A stretch of DNA of 64,000 bases from Sphingobacteriales bacterium 46-32 (GTDB lineage: Bacteria; Bacteroidota; Bacteroidia; Chitinophagales; Chitinophagaceae). This document shows, in pieces, positions 15,427 to 24,447 of this stretch (positions within the stretch are counted from its first letter, which is position 1; every line of letters begins with the position of its first letter). The notes under the pieces are model-generated. The model was not told the origin of the DNA. It ran no database searches and saw only the letters and a list, made by a program, of their open reading frames with translations. The stretch spans positions 53,605 to 117,604 of the forward strand of contig MKTY01000012.1 of the NCBI GenBank assembly GCA_001898485.1, given 5' to 3'. A program made the position numbers and the translations under genes.

Positions 15427-15924
15427 ATGAGACTATTGCCTTTCTTCCTGTTACTATGCACGCTCGCCTCGGCGCAGGGCACCAAAATTGTCCGCGACAG
15501 CTTTAGCATCAGCTATCCTACCGGCTGGACGATCGACAAGGAAGATCCGGATTATGATCCGGATGCGCTGTTTAGCTTCGACTCTCCTGACGGCAACAAC
15601 ATGATCATGTTTATTATCATGAACGTCCCCATCGACGGAGAGGAAATGCTCAATCAGCAGGTAACAGAATTTCAGAAGCAACTCATCAAAAATCCTGAAA
15701 TCACTGAATTCACCCAATGGGGACGTTATACCGGGCAGGGAAAAATCCTGAAAGGTAAATTACTGGGACTTACAAAAGGTTTTGTGCGCATTTTTGTTTA
15801 TGCCGACGACGACAAGTCAATGCTGGTGGTACAGCAGTGTTACGACGACGACTTTGTAACACTTAAGAAAGATTACGAACTAATGGAACAATCGTTCCGG
15901 TTTAGCTCCGACAAAAAGAAATAA
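15427..15924 (+). CDS. Secreted protein of unknown function
   Basis: 165 residues from the ATG at 15427, giving a clean signal peptide (MRLLPFFLLLCTLASAQG). A start at 15376 would overlap dcd and place charged residues before the signal. The mature protein begins with a beta-rich segment SFSISYPTGWTIDKEDPDYD and contains FSFDSPDGNNMIMFIIM, a pattern seen in small PsbP/DcrB-like periplasmic folds; that resemblance is tentative. It starts 32 bp after dcd and may be co-transcribed. Function unknown. Confidence 0.72.
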   Translation: MRLLPFFLLLCTLASAQGTKIVRDSFSISYPTGWTIDKEDPDYDPDALFSFDSPDGNNMIMFIIMNVPIDGEEMLNQQVTEFQKQLIKNPEITEFTQWGRYTGQGKILKGKLLGLTKGFVRIFVYADDDKSMLVVQQCYDDDFVTLKKDYELMEQSFRFSSDKKK

Positions 15925-15933
15925 TCTTCCCGC

Positions 15934-16398
15934 TTAATTGAGCTGCCAGATAGTATACGTGAGATATCCTGCAAAGCTAACCCAGCAGATATAAGGAATG
16001 AGCAGTATCGCTGCAAGCTTACCCGCTTTAGCAAAGACAAGGATATTTATGAGGATACTGACCCAAAGTACTATCAGCTCTGCCAGTGCCCAGCCGGGCT
16101 CCTGCAGGTAAAAGAAAATAAATGACCAGCTGAAGTTTAGCAGTAACTGCACCAGGAAAATAACGATGCCCGTTCTTGCCTGCCGTGCAGTGTTATCTGC
16201 ATTTAAAAAGGAGAAAAGAGCTACACCCATCAATACGTAGAGCGTTATCCAGACCCGCATAATAATCGTGCCGGAGGGTGTCCAGGAGGGTTTATGCAAC
16301 TGCTGGTACCAGCCATCTGTATCCACAAAAAAGGCTGACATGTACCCCACTGCCAGTGGCAGCAGCAGGCAGAGAGCAAATTGAATTCCTTTTCGCAT
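15934..16398 (-). CDS. TspO/MBR family membrane protein
   Basis: 154 residues forming five membrane helices, the fold of the tryptophan-rich sensory protein / benzodiazepine-receptor family, which binds tetrapyrroles and other hydrophobic ligands. Hallmarks: WYQQLHKPSWTPSG (helix 1-2 loop), VWITLYVLMGVALF, and a Trp- and Phe-rich helix LNFSWSFIFFYLQ. It ends with a short tail YTIWQLN. It lies 27 bp downstream of the DUF3810 gene on the same strand, so both may share a transcript. Confidence 0.9.
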   Translation of the reverse strand: MRKGIQFALCLLLPLAVGYMSAFFVDTDGWYQQLHKPSWTPSGTIIMRVWITLYVLMGVALFSFLNADNTARQARTGIVIFLVQLLLNFSWSFIFFYLQEPGWALAELIVLWVSILINILVFAKAGKLAAILLIPYICWVSFAGYLTYTIWQLN

Positions 16399-16425
16399 GT
16401 TACCGGTTTAAAAGGTAAATAAATA

Positions 16426-17538
16426 TCAGATAGCGGCGGCGCCAAATTTTTTATAATAAGCAATCAGCCAGGCCACCACTTCATCATAGGTTTCCTTTCC
16501 TGCCGGTTGATTATTGGCCTTCAGGTAGTGCCCGTATCCCCACATTACCACCGACTCTACCGGATTTCGGTGCCGCAGATAAAACCTCCGGTACTCTTCG
16601 CGGTCTTTTTTGACCTGCGGATGAAGGCCCCGCAGCAATGTGCCCGCACGTGCCGTATCTGACTGGTATAATTCACGTATGGCGTAATTGAACATATCGT
16701 AATACATAGAATACAACAATACCGGGGACTCGCTGTAGCGGCAGGCCAGAAATCCCACAAAATTGGCCTCATTCTCCCTGGCATACCCCAATTGATGTGC
16801 CACTTCATGACTGGTCACGAAAGGCTGCAGAAATGATGGAATGGTGGTGTTGACCTGGGCCTCGCCCGAAAAGGGATTGTAATACCCCTGAAACCCGAGA
16901 TAATTGCCGGCATAACTGAAAACAGATGGCTTGATGGATTTAAACTTATAGGCCAGAAAAGGATAGTGTGCAGCTACCCGCCTGTAGGCCGCTGTTGTTT
17001 CCTGAAACAACTCCTTTTTTCGCCGAAAACTATCCCGCCGGGCAGGCGTGACCGTAGTGGCATATTCGTTGAGCCGCTCATAGAGCAGACTGGTAAGCGT
17101 GTCTACGTCCTGCCGGGTATAAGCCTCCACTTTCAGCTGCAACTGGGCCGAAATACCACTACGGTTATAATTGAGCCCCCATAGCAGGTTAAAAAAAACA
17201 TATACAAAAAGGAAGAAAAAAATCAGTTGCTGCAGTCCGTTCCGGAGGTATTTGCGGTTGAACTGGCGGCGGAGCAGCACACGTACCAGCTGTACCGCTC
17301 TAAACAGCAGCACCAGTACCAGGAAGCCATAAAACAGGTCGCCGGCGCTAAATGGTATCCAGCCCAGCAATAATCGCTGTGTCTTGGAAATCATGGGATA
17401 AAGACCGTATGTGTAGTTAATCTCCACCCATTCGGGATACCAGGAAGCCCATTTTATAAGAATGGTCAGCAGGATCAGGAGCACCCAGTTCCAGCTTTTC
17501 ATAAGGTGCCTAAATAGCCGGGAAAGAAATCGTTGCAC
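16426..17538 (-). CDS. DUF3810 membrane protein with HEXXH motif
   Basis: 370 residues. Three hydrophobic segments lie in the first 140 residues (about 18-35, 55-80, 100-125). A mainly soluble domain follows, containing HEVAHQLGYARENEANF (near 245), a zinc-metalloprotease-like HEXXH with a downstream Glu. This matches the DUF3810 family, for which a membrane metallopeptidase activity is suspected but not, to my knowledge, shown. It is upstream of the TspO-like gene and divergent from the yceD-like/rpmF/plsX unit. The start at 17538 leaves about 130 bp to the divergent gene. Confidence 0.86.
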   Translation of the reverse strand: MQRFLSRLFRHLMKSWNWVLLILLTILIKWASWYPEWVEINYTYGLYPMISKTQRLLLGWIPFSAGDLFYGFLVLVLLFRAVQLVRVLLRRQFNRKYLRNGLQQLIFFFLFVYVFFNLLWGLNYNRSGISAQLQLKVEAYTRQDVDTLTSLLYERLNEYATTVTPARRDSFRRKKELFQETTAAYRRVAAHYPFLAYKFKSIKPSVFSYAGNYLGFQGYYNPFSGEAQVNTTIPSFLQPFVTSHEVAHQLGYARENEANFVGFLACRYSESPVLLYSMYYDMFNYAIRELYQSDTARAGTLLRGLHPQVKKDREEYRRFYLRHRNPVESVVMWGYGHYLKANNQPAGKETYDEVVAWLIAYYKKFGAAAI

Positions 17539-17637
17539 GTAGTTGCTTTTTAAACCTGTTAGGAATCAGGGCCTTAAATTAGGCACTTGGCAGCAAAATA
17601 ATCCGAAATTTGCCTGTAATTTTTCGCCAGAAACCCT

Positions 17638-17645
17638 TACCTTTG
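17638..17645 (+). promoter_or_regulatory. -7 box of the yceD-like/rpmF/plsX unit
   Basis: TACCTTTG, followed by C, 22 bp before the ATG at 17668; a TTTG 25 bp upstream is a possible but over-spaced -33 box. Confidence 0.5.
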
Positions 17646-17667
17646 CCAACTCTTTAAAAAGTCGCAC

Positions 17668-18213
17668 ATGGGGTACCGCCGGGAATACGAGATTGCTTTT
17701 GTGGGGCTGAAACCCGGGGTCCACGAGTACGATTACGTGATTACTGATAAGTTCTTTGAGCCATTCCAGCAGCAGGATTTTAAAAACTGCCAGGCACAGG
17801 TAAAGTTGTCGCTCGATAAAAAGACCGGCTTCATGTTACTCCGCTTCGAAATTGGCGGTAGCCTGGAAGTAACCTGCGACCGCTGCAGCAATCCCCTTCC
17901 ATTTGAACTCTGGGATGAGTTTAATGTGACGGTGAAGATGGTAGACGAGCCGGAATTGATGAATGACCAGGAAGATGATCCCGATGTATACTACATCAGC
18001 CGCGGCGAAAGCCATATTGATGTGGCCAACTGGATCTACGAATTCATTAACCTGAGCATTCCGATGCAGAAGAAATGCCAGTACGAAAAAATGGATGGGC
18101 CTCACTGCAATCCAAAAGTGCTGGACATGTTGAAGAAACTGGAAACCAAAGAACCCGAGAAAAAAGATAATCCGATCTGGAAAGGATTGGAAAAATTTAA
18201 AGGCCTGGAATAA
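17668..18213 (+). CDS. YceD/DUF177 family protein
   Basis: 181 residues of the DUF177 (YceD) family, linked in other bacteria and plants to 23S rRNA accumulation. The central segment LEVTCDRCSNPLPFEL carries the conserved CxxC pair, followed by an acidic stretch and by NLSIPMQKKC near residue 131, both typical of the family. A Lys/Glu-rich tail ends the protein. The gene order yceD-rpmF-plsX seen here is conserved across many bacteria, supporting the call. Confidence 0.88.
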   Translation: MGYRREYEIAFVGLKPGVHEYDYVITDKFFEPFQQQDFKNCQAQVKLSLDKKTGFMLLRFEIGGSLEVTCDRCSNPLPFELWDEFNVTVKMVDEPELMNDQEDDPDVYYISRGESHIDVANWIYEFINLSIPMQKKCQYEKMDGPHCNPKVLDMLKKLETKEPEKKDNPIWKGLEKFKGLE

Positions 18214-18237
18214 TTTCAGGAAAGGAACAGACCGAAA

Positions 18238-18245
18238 TAAATTTG
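18238..18245 (+). promoter_or_regulatory. Possible internal -7 box for rpmF
   Basis: TAAATTTG, 28 bp before the rpmF ATG, matches TAnnTTTG; no clear -33 box. Confidence 0.35.
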
Positions 18246-18273
18246 AATAGTTGAACTTTTTTAATATTTAGTT

Positions 18274-18468
18274 ATGCCAAATCCCAAACGCAGACACAGC
18301 CAGCAAAGAAGCGCTAAACGCAGAACGCATTATAAAGCTACTGCCACTACGCTGTCTACCGATAGCACTACTGGCGAAATACATGTCCGTCACCGGGCAC
18401 ATGTGAGCGAAGGAAAGCTTTATTACAAAGGAAAGCTGGTGGCCGAAAAAGCACCCGTGAAGAAGTAA
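18274..18468 (+). CDS. rpmF: 50S ribosomal protein L32
   Basis: 64-residue basic ribosomal protein beginning MPNPKRRHSQQRSAKRRTHY, the L32 signature. The later part VRHRAHVSEGKLYYKGK is also typical. The zinc-binding cysteines of some L32 proteins are absent, giving the Cys-free form. Its place between the yceD-like gene and plsX is the conserved arrangement. Confidence 0.96.
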   Translation: MPNPKRRHSQQRSAKRRTHYKATATTLSTDSTTGEIHVRHRAHVSEGKLYYKGKLVAEKAPVKK

Positions 18469-18498
18469 GCAAAGTCTTTTCACGCTATAAAGAGACGA

Positions 18499-18543
18499 AA
18501 ATTCCAAATTCATTGGGTAAACACCTGATGTGATTTGGAATTT
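18499..18543 (+). terminator. Inverted repeat between rpmF and plsX
   Basis: AAATTCCAAAT (18499-18509) and ATTTGGAATTT (18533-18543) form an 11-bp stem with a 23-base loop followed by CTTATTTTAG. The AT-rich stem and large loop make it a weak terminator or attenuator candidate. Confidence 0.4.
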
Positions 18544-18574
18544 CTTATTTTAGAATTAGTATTTTACGCTTGCA

Positions 18575-19513
18575 ATGAAGATCGGACTTGATATGATGGG
18601 TGGTGATCTGGCTCCGCTGGAAGCTGCCAAAGGTGTGCTGGCCTATCTGAATGAAGCAGAAGCCCCCGCCCTTTTGCAACTTTTTGGCGATACCGCACAG
18701 ATTGAGCCTTTGTTAGACAGCCTGGGCATTGACCGGCAAAAAGTGGAACTGGTGCACGCACCACAGGTGATTGATATGCATGAGCACCCCACCAGGGCCC
18801 TCAAAGAAAAGACTCATTCCTCGATAGCAATTGGCTTCCATTACCTGGCCTCCGGAAAAACGGAAGCCTTCATCAGTGCGGGCAATACCGGTGCCATGCT
18901 GGTAGGCGCTCTTTTCAGCATTAAAGCAGTAGAAGGCGTACTGCGCCCCACTATTTCCACTATTATTCCTAAAGAAAACGGGCAGACCGGCCTGCTGCTG
19001 GATGTTGGCCTCAATGCCGACTGTAAACCGGAACAACTCAACCAGTTTGCCATCATGGGTTCGGTATACGCCCAGCTCATACTGGGTATCGAAAAGCCCC
19101 GTGTAGCGCTGCTCAATGTAGGCGAAGAAGAAGGCAAAGGCAATCTGCTGGCACAGGCTACCTATCCCCTGCTTAAAGAAAATAACCATATTCATTTCGT
19201 GGGCAATATCGAAGGCCGCGATGTACTGCTCGACAAGGCCGATGTAATGGTATGCGAAGGCTTTACCGGCAATATCATTCTCAAACTGGCCGAATCATTA
19301 TATGATATCAGCCGCGCTCAGCAGATAGATAACCCTTATTTTGACCGGTTCAATTTTGAAAATTACGGCGGCACACCGGTGCTGGGTGTATCAAAACCCG
19401 TCATCATCGGACATGGCATCAGCAAAGCCACCGCCTTTAAGAATATGATTCACGTAGCACAGAAAATGATCGAAAAAGATGTGCTGGCAAAGATGAGTGA
19501 ACAACTGAAGTAA
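18575..19513 (+). CDS. plsX: Phosphate acyltransferase PlsX
   Basis: 312 residues. Makes acyl-phosphate from acyl-ACP for phospholipid synthesis. Family signatures: N-terminal IGLDMMGGDLAPLEAAKG, HEHPTRALKEKTHSS, FISAGNTGAMLVGAL (near 105), LLDVGLNADCKPEQL and CEGFTGNIILKLAES. The length is slightly short of the 330-350 typical for the family but all core motifs are present. In many bacteria fabH follows plsX; here the next 260 bp are short tandem repeats and then an unrelated gene. Confidence 0.95.
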   Translation: MKIGLDMMGGDLAPLEAAKGVLAYLNEAEAPALLQLFGDTAQIEPLLDSLGIDRQKVELVHAPQVIDMHEHPTRALKEKTHSSIAIGFHYLASGKTEAFISAGNTGAMLVGALFSIKAVEGVLRPTISTIIPKENGQTGLLLDVGLNADCKPEQLNQFAIMGSVYAQLILGIEKPRVALLNVGEEEGKGNLLAQATYPLLKENNHIHFVGNIEGRDVLLDKADVMVCEGFTGNIILKLAESLYDISRAQQIDNPYFDRFNFENYGGTPVLGVSKPVIIGHGISKATAFKNMIHVAQKMIEKDVLAKMSEQLK

Positions 19514-19514
19514 G

Positions 19515-19586
19515 TGTGCTAATGTGCTGATGTGCTGATGTGCTGATGTGCTAATGTGCTGATGTGCTAATGTGCTGATGTGCTGA
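19515..19586 (+). repeat. Nine tandem 8-mers TGTGCTRA
   Basis: Exactly nine contiguous units of TGTGCTGA or TGTGCTAA directly after plsX. The same unit recurs at 45836-45859 (three copies, plus sense), 45991-46070 (ten copies, minus sense) and around 58212-58249 (minus sense). Confidence 0.95.
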
Positions 19587-19636
19587 TGGATTTGAAATTT
19601 GAAAATTTGGCCTTCATGAACAGACACATATTAAAT

Positions 19637-19770
19637 ACTGTCCACTGTCAACCGTCAACTATCCACTGTCATCTGTCAACTGTCAACTATCCACTGTCAT
19701 CTGTCATCTGTCATCTGTCATCTGTCAACTGTCATCTGTCAACTATCCACCGTCCACTATTAACCCTCAA
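19637..19770 (+). repeat. Tandem CTGTCAACT/CTGTCATCT repeats
   Basis: A run of short units built from CTGTCAAC, CTGTCATC and TATCCA, reaching to within five bases of the ATG at 19776. The reverse-complement lexicon occurs at 39419-39489. Confidence 0.92.
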
Positions 19771-19775
19771 CTAAT

Positions 19776-20960
19776 ATGGACAAACACCTGCTTCCGGCAC
19801 TACGCAAAGAGATTGAGAATACTTTTGGGAGAAAAGTGTTGTCGTCGCGTGATTGCCTGCAGCTGGTAGATGACATTTATCATAAAACAGGTTATACGGT
19901 CAATGCCAATACACTCCGGCGATTTTTTGGGCTTGTAAGAACGCAGTACAGCGCTTCTCCTTCTACCCTTACCATTCTTTCCAAATATTGTGGTTTTGGC
20001 TCGGTCGATGAGCTTTCGCAATTAAGCAAGCTGCCTCCGGCCAGCGACAAAAAAGAGCTGGCAGCCGATGAGGTGCTGCATTTCCTCGTTTCCTTATTCA
20101 AAAATCTGCCCCTGGCGGAGGGGCATAATCCCGCGGCCGAGTCGGTAGTCCTGCAAACGGTGAGTTTTCTGGACCGGCATCCCGAGCTGATCGATCCGTT
20201 TCAGCGTGAAATAGCCCGTACGGCCTCCGGTCAGTACTATTATTATGAGTTGTCTGTAAATATGGACCAGCTAAACGGGTATTACGGGGATGGACTCCAT
20301 TATTATATGCGTGCCCGCCATACCGATGATGCCCAGTTATTTGCCCATTCGCTGCAGGTCTTTCGCTACTGGCTTACCGGCAACCGGGCCGGCATGGACA
20401 AACATATGCAGGTATTGCAAACCCTGACAATTACCAATGCCTGTCCCTCGCATGTGCTGGGCCGGCTTATTGCCGCCCGTATTTTCTATGCCCAGGTATG
20501 TCATGAACCGGTAGAACCTATCCTGGCCGATGCCACCAAGTACCTGGTATCGCTGCTGGCTGGTAGCCGCGATATCCCCATTCCCACGTATCCCGATTTT
20601 GAACTGGCGGTATGTGAGGCCCTGGTACTCACCGGTATGGAAGAAGAAGGAGCCGAATATATCAGGCGGGGTAAATCGTTGCTGGCTTTTTCCCGGCAAG
20701 ACAATCCCGTAAATCCCTTTGCCATGTGGGAATATATCATCAGCAGCCGCAAAGAAAGGCTTCGCCGGCAGCTGCCCGGCAAAAAAACAGGCCTGCTCCC
20801 CTCGTACAATTACTACCTCCACCGCAAATACAATAACCTGGTTTTGCTCGCACTTACCAAATACACGCAACGCCAGCAACAGCAACTGGATCAACTGGTA
20901 ACCGAAACCGGGTACACCACTTTCCGGAACATAAAATCGAAGCCGGTTACAGAAAAATAA
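19776..20960 (+). CDS. Bacteroidota protein with conserved N-terminal module, unknown function
   Basis: 394 residues. The first 85 form a compact helical module with TLRRFFGLV (near residue 47), then STLTILSKYCGFGSVDELSQ, a pattern I associate with the N-termini of many uncharacterised Bacteroidota proteins and which looks like a helix-turn-helix-type fold. The remaining 300 residues are helical with repeat-like spacing of aromatic residues, possibly TPR-like. No catalytic motif and no signal peptide, so probably cytoplasmic. The ATG directly follows the CTGTCA repeat block, so promoter and leader must lie within or before the repeats. Confidence 0.7.
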   Translation: MDKHLLPALRKEIENTFGRKVLSSRDCLQLVDDIYHKTGYTVNANTLRRFFGLVRTQYSASPSTLTILSKYCGFGSVDELSQLSKLPPASDKKELAADEVLHFLVSLFKNLPLAEGHNPAAESVVLQTVSFLDRHPELIDPFQREIARTASGQYYYYELSVNMDQLNGYYGDGLHYYMRARHTDDAQLFAHSLQVFRYWLTGNRAGMDKHMQVLQTLTITNACPSHVLGRLIAARIFYAQVCHEPVEPILADATKYLVSLLAGSRDIPIPTYPDFELAVCEALVLTGMEEEGAEYIRRGKSLLAFSRQDNPVNPFAMWEYIISSRKERLRRQLPGKKTGLLPSYNYYLHRKYNNLVLLALTKYTQRQQQQLDQLVTETGYTTFRNIKSKPVTEK

Positions 20961-21177
20961 TATCTCTGAACAAAAAAGAACAGTTTCATTAGGTATTTAT
21001 ACTATACTTTAGTGGGGTCAATTCTTTAACATCCTTCCTATTGAAGTCCGCCCTAACCTTGTAACATCTGTTCCAATTCTTCTGAAACGAATTTATTCGA
21101 AGTAGCACCTGATTAGAGCAAAATCTGGTATCAGCCAAATTTTGACCGGAACGTTTTGTTTCCTAACTATAAACTAT
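20961..21177. other. Leader region of the exopolysaccharide locus
   Basis: 217 bp without a gene. TACTTTAG at 21005-21012 is a one-mismatch -7 box. No hairpin or operator could be recognised with confidence. Confidence 0.3.
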
Positions 21178-21981
21178 ATGCTAAGAAGACTTAGTCGTAA
21201 TGCTGTACTTTGTGAAATCGTATTTTTTTCTCTCCTGCTGGTAATGGGCAGTTCTTGTATCAATACCCGTGGAGCGAAATATTTTCCGGATGCCGGCAAT
21301 GGAACGATCGCCACCAACACGCCTATTCCCGAGTCGGTAATCCAGAAGAATGATATCCTTAGTATCACTATCAGTAGCCCTAATGCCGAAGCGTCAGCCA
21401 TTCTGAATCCGCAAACGGCCAATGCCAATGATGGTCCCCTCACTTCTGCCTCTCTGGGTGGCAGTACCGGTTACCTGGTAAACAGTGATGGCCAGATCCA
21501 ACTTCCCCTGATCGGCAACATCAAAGCCGAGGGCCTTACCAAAAACCAGTTGAAAGATCAGATAGTAGCTTCTATCCTTGAAAAGAAATTGCTGGTGGAT
21601 CCTCTCGTAAGCATTCGTTTCACCAATTTCCGTGTAACAGTGCTGGGCGAGGTAAACCGTCCATCTGTTGTGAATGTGCCCAATGAAAAAATATCACTGC
21701 TCGAAGCATTAGGCCTGGCTGGTGATATTACGATCTATGGCAAGAAAGACAATGTGATGGTAATCCGTGAAGAAAACAACAAGAAAACAATTAACCGTAT
21801 CAATCTGAATTCAAGTGACCTGTTTAACTCGCAGTTTTATTATCTGCGCTCCAACGATATCGTGTATGTGGAGCCTAATAAAGCCAGGGTAGCGAGTGCA
21901 GGCCGCAGCAACCAATGGTTACCGATCCTCTTCAGTGGTCTTTCGCTGGCCGCTATCGTAGCAGACCGGGTAATCAATTAA
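21178..21981 (+). CDS. Polysaccharide export outer-membrane lipoprotein (Wza-like)
   Basis: 267 residues from the ATG at 21178 (a TTG at 21142 is less likely). The lipoprotein signal ends in VMGSSC (Cys near 27). The polysaccharide export domain follows (NDILSITISSPNAEASAIL), then a GYLVNSDGQIQLPLIGNIKAEG segment and an SLBB-type beta-grasp domain (FRVTVLGEVNRPSVVNVPN). A C-terminal hydrophobic stretch (WLPILFSGLSLAAIVADR) is the likely membrane anchor. It would form the outer-membrane pore for the polymer, together with the Wzc-like kinase coded ten bases downstream. Confidence 0.92.
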   Translation: MLRRLSRNAVLCEIVFFSLLLVMGSSCINTRGAKYFPDAGNGTIATNTPIPESVIQKNDILSITISSPNAEASAILNPQTANANDGPLTSASLGGSTGYLVNSDGQIQLPLIGNIKAEGLTKNQLKDQIVASILEKKLLVDPLVSIRFTNFRVTVLGEVNRPSVVNVPNEKISLLEALGLAGDITIYGKKDNVMVIREENNKKTINRINLNSSDLFNSQFYYLRSNDIVYVEPNKARVASAGRSNQWLPILFSGLSLAAIVADRVIN

Positions 21982-21991
21982 CGACAGAACT

Positions 21992-24310
21992 ATGGCAACT
22001 ACTACCAACAAGACAGCCAAAGAAGGCAAATCACTGCTTGGAGCCGTACTGTTCAAGTACATGCCCTTCTGGCCATTGTTTATCTTTTCGGCAATAGCCT
22101 GCCTTTTTGCGGCATGGTTCTATCTCCGTACCACGGCTCCTCAGTACGAGATCAATGCCTCTATCATGCTGAAAGAGGAAAAGGAAAGCCGCAATGAAGA
22201 CGTTATTAACTCCTTCAACCAGGTGGATGGTAAAAAAGTGGTTGATAATGAGATCGAGATCCTGAAATCGAAGGCCCTGATGATGGATGTGGTGAAAAAT
22301 CTCGCTCTCTACGCCAACTTTTTCGAAAGCCATGACATGGTGCCGAAATCGGCTTATACCACCTCCCCTATCATGCTGGAGGCCGTTAACCCCGACAAAC
22401 TTACTGTAGTTCCCAAAGTAGAGTTTCGCTACGATGCGAAAGACAGCCTGGTGGTTATCGGTGCCAATAAATACCCCCTAAACAAACCGGTTGCCACTCC
22501 CTGGGGTGAGTTTCGTTTCCGTTTGAATGAAAACCAGCTGTCTCAGCCGGTAAAACCATTATTCTTTTCACTGACAACAGTACGTAATGCCGCCTCGGGT
22601 CTGCTGGCCAGCTTCCGCACCACAGCTCCTTCCAAACTTACAACTGTTATCACCCTCAAAATAAAAGATACTGACCCTCACCGCGGCGAAGATATCCTGA
22701 ATGAACTGATTGCTGTATACAACAAAGCCAATCTTGCCGAAAAGAACCGCCTGGCTTCCAGCGCTTCTGATTTCATTGAGCAACGCCTGGCTGTGGTAGA
22801 ACAGGAATTGAATGATATTGAAAAACGCGCACAGCAGTATAAAGCCACCCGCGGTGCGGTAGACATCAGCACACAGGGCCAGCTTTTCCTGAAAAATATC
22901 ACTGAAACGGATCAGAAAGTGGCAGATGTGTCTAACCAGCTGTCTGTTCTGAATGAAGTAGAGAAATATGTAAAATCGAAAGAAAGTGGTGGCGATGGCG
23001 GTGTAGTACCGTCTACAGTAGGGCTGAAAGATCCTACCATGTCTACCCTGGTGACCAAACTGTACGACGAAGAGCTGAACTACGAAAAGCTGAAAAAGAC
23101 AACGGGTGAAAACAACCCGGTGCTTACTTCCATCAGGGACCGGATCAATAAAATGAAACCGAGCATCCTGGAAAGTATTCAGACGCAGCGTTCGAGCCTG
23201 GAGGCCAGTAAAACAAACCTGCAATCGACCAACAATGCTTATCTCGGCCAGCTTCAGTCTATTCCCCAGAAAGAAAGAGAACTGATCGATATCAATCGCC
23301 AGCAGGCTATCAAGAGCAACCTCTACGCATTCCTGCTGCAGAAAAAAACGGAGAGCGACCTGACACTGAAATCAAACCTGCAGGACACCCGTATTGTTGA
23401 CCGCGCTCAGAGCACACCTGAACCTGTTTCACCCAAAGGCAAACTCATTTACCTGGTATCCCTCATTTTTGCCCTGGCATTACCCGCTGGTATTATCTCC
23501 GGTAAGGAAATGCTGAACCGCAAAGTGATGTACCGCCACGAGATCGAAAACCTCACCAACGCACCCATCATTGGCGAGATCAGTCTCGATAAATCAAAAG
23601 ATCCGCTCGTAATACAGGAAGGTAAACGCACATTTATTGCCGAGCAGTTTCGCCGTATGCGTACTTCCATTGGTTATGTAGGTGGCAGTTCCGGTAAAAA
23701 ACGTATTCTCATTACCTCTACCCTTTCTGGTGAAGGAAAGAGCTTTGTAGCCCTTAATCTGGCACAGAGCATCGCCCTGACCGATAAGAAAGTGGTACTG
23801 GTAGAATTTGACCTTGCCAATCCTTCGCTCAGTAAAAAACTGAACGTTACTTATGAAATAGGCGCAAGCAATTACCTGTGGGGTGAAAAAGAACCGGAAG
23901 ATATCATCAAGCGTACCGCTATCAATGAAAACCTGTTTTTCCTGCCAGCCGGTCCGCTGCCCGAAAATCCTACTGAGTTGCTGATGAGTGACCGTGTAAA
24001 AGATCTGCTCAAATACCTCGATGATGTATTTGATGTGGTGGTGATCGACTCCGCTCCGGCCAGCCTGCTTACTGACGCCTATGTATTGTCGCCTCTTTGC
24101 GACCTTACTTTGTACGTTGTTAAACACAAGTACACGCCCAAAGCATTCCTGGAGCGCCTGGATGAAGATAACTCAGGCAACCAATTGCGGAATATGCGCA
24201 TCGTATTCAATGGCATCCGTTCGCGCGGATTCACCAAAAACGGATATGGATACGGGTATGGTTATGGATACATCCATAACACCGCGTATGGAAAAGCAAA
24301 AAAGAAGTAA
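21992..24310 (+). CDS. Wzc-like polysaccharide co-polymerase / tyrosine autokinase
   Basis: 772 residues combining a chain-length regulator (membrane spans near 30-48 and 490-508, with a large periplasmic coiled part between) and a cytoplasmic BY-kinase. Kinase motifs: Walker A in TSTLSGEGKSFVALN (near 575), Walker A' in VVLVEFDLANP (near 605) and Walker B in DVVVIDSAP (near 685). The C-terminus has a tyrosine cluster of alternating Y and G (residues about 752-760) followed by basic residues, the autophosphorylation tail typical of these kinases. It follows the export lipoprotein by ten bases, forming the usual Wza/Wzc pair. Confidence 0.93.
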   Translation: MATTTNKTAKEGKSLLGAVLFKYMPFWPLFIFSAIACLFAAWFYLRTTAPQYEINASIMLKEEKESRNEDVINSFNQVDGKKVVDNEIEILKSKALMMDVVKNLALYANFFESHDMVPKSAYTTSPIMLEAVNPDKLTVVPKVEFRYDAKDSLVVIGANKYPLNKPVATPWGEFRFRLNENQLSQPVKPLFFSLTTVRNAASGLLASFRTTAPSKLTTVITLKIKDTDPHRGEDILNELIAVYNKANLAEKNRLASSASDFIEQRLAVVEQELNDIEKRAQQYKATRGAVDISTQGQLFLKNITETDQKVADVSNQLSVLNEVEKYVKSKESGGDGGVVPSTVGLKDPTMSTLVTKLYDEELNYEKLKKTTGENNPVLTSIRDRINKMKPSILESIQTQRSSLEASKTNLQSTNNAYLGQLQSIPQKERELIDINRQQAIKSNLYAFLLQKKTESDLTLKSNLQDTRIVDRAQSTPEPVSPKGKLIYLVSLIFALALPAGIISGKEMLNRKVMYRHEIENLTNAPIIGEISLDKSKDPLVIQEGKRTFIAEQFRRMRTSIGYVGGSSGKKRILITSTLSGEGKSFVALNLAQSIALTDKKVVLVEFDLANPSLSKKLNVTYEIGASNYLWGEKEPEDIIKRTAINENLFFLPAGPLPENPTELLMSDRVKDLLKYLDDVFDVVVIDSAPASLLTDAYVLSPLCDLTLYVVKHKYTPKAFLERLDEDNSGNQLRNMRIVFNGIRSRGFTKNGYGYGYGYGYIHNTAYGKAKKK

Positions 24311-24447
24311 AATATACAGGCTTGTGAGCCGGCCTTTGACCAACGGCTTGCCTGCTTTGAGAGATAAAAAACAGATCAAAGTGGCCGTTACCTCTGAAAA
24401 CCCTGATTGTTACGCCAACATCTCTGTACACTAAAAAACTGATCTGT

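Noticed and set aside
19515..19770. Possible CRISPR array in the tandem repeats
   Set aside because: Units are 7-10 bp without unique spacers of constant length, and no cas genes are near.
22568..23224. Antisense frame of 218 residues in the Wzc-like gene
   Set aside because: A shadow of the periplasmic coiled region; the sense gene has all family motifs.
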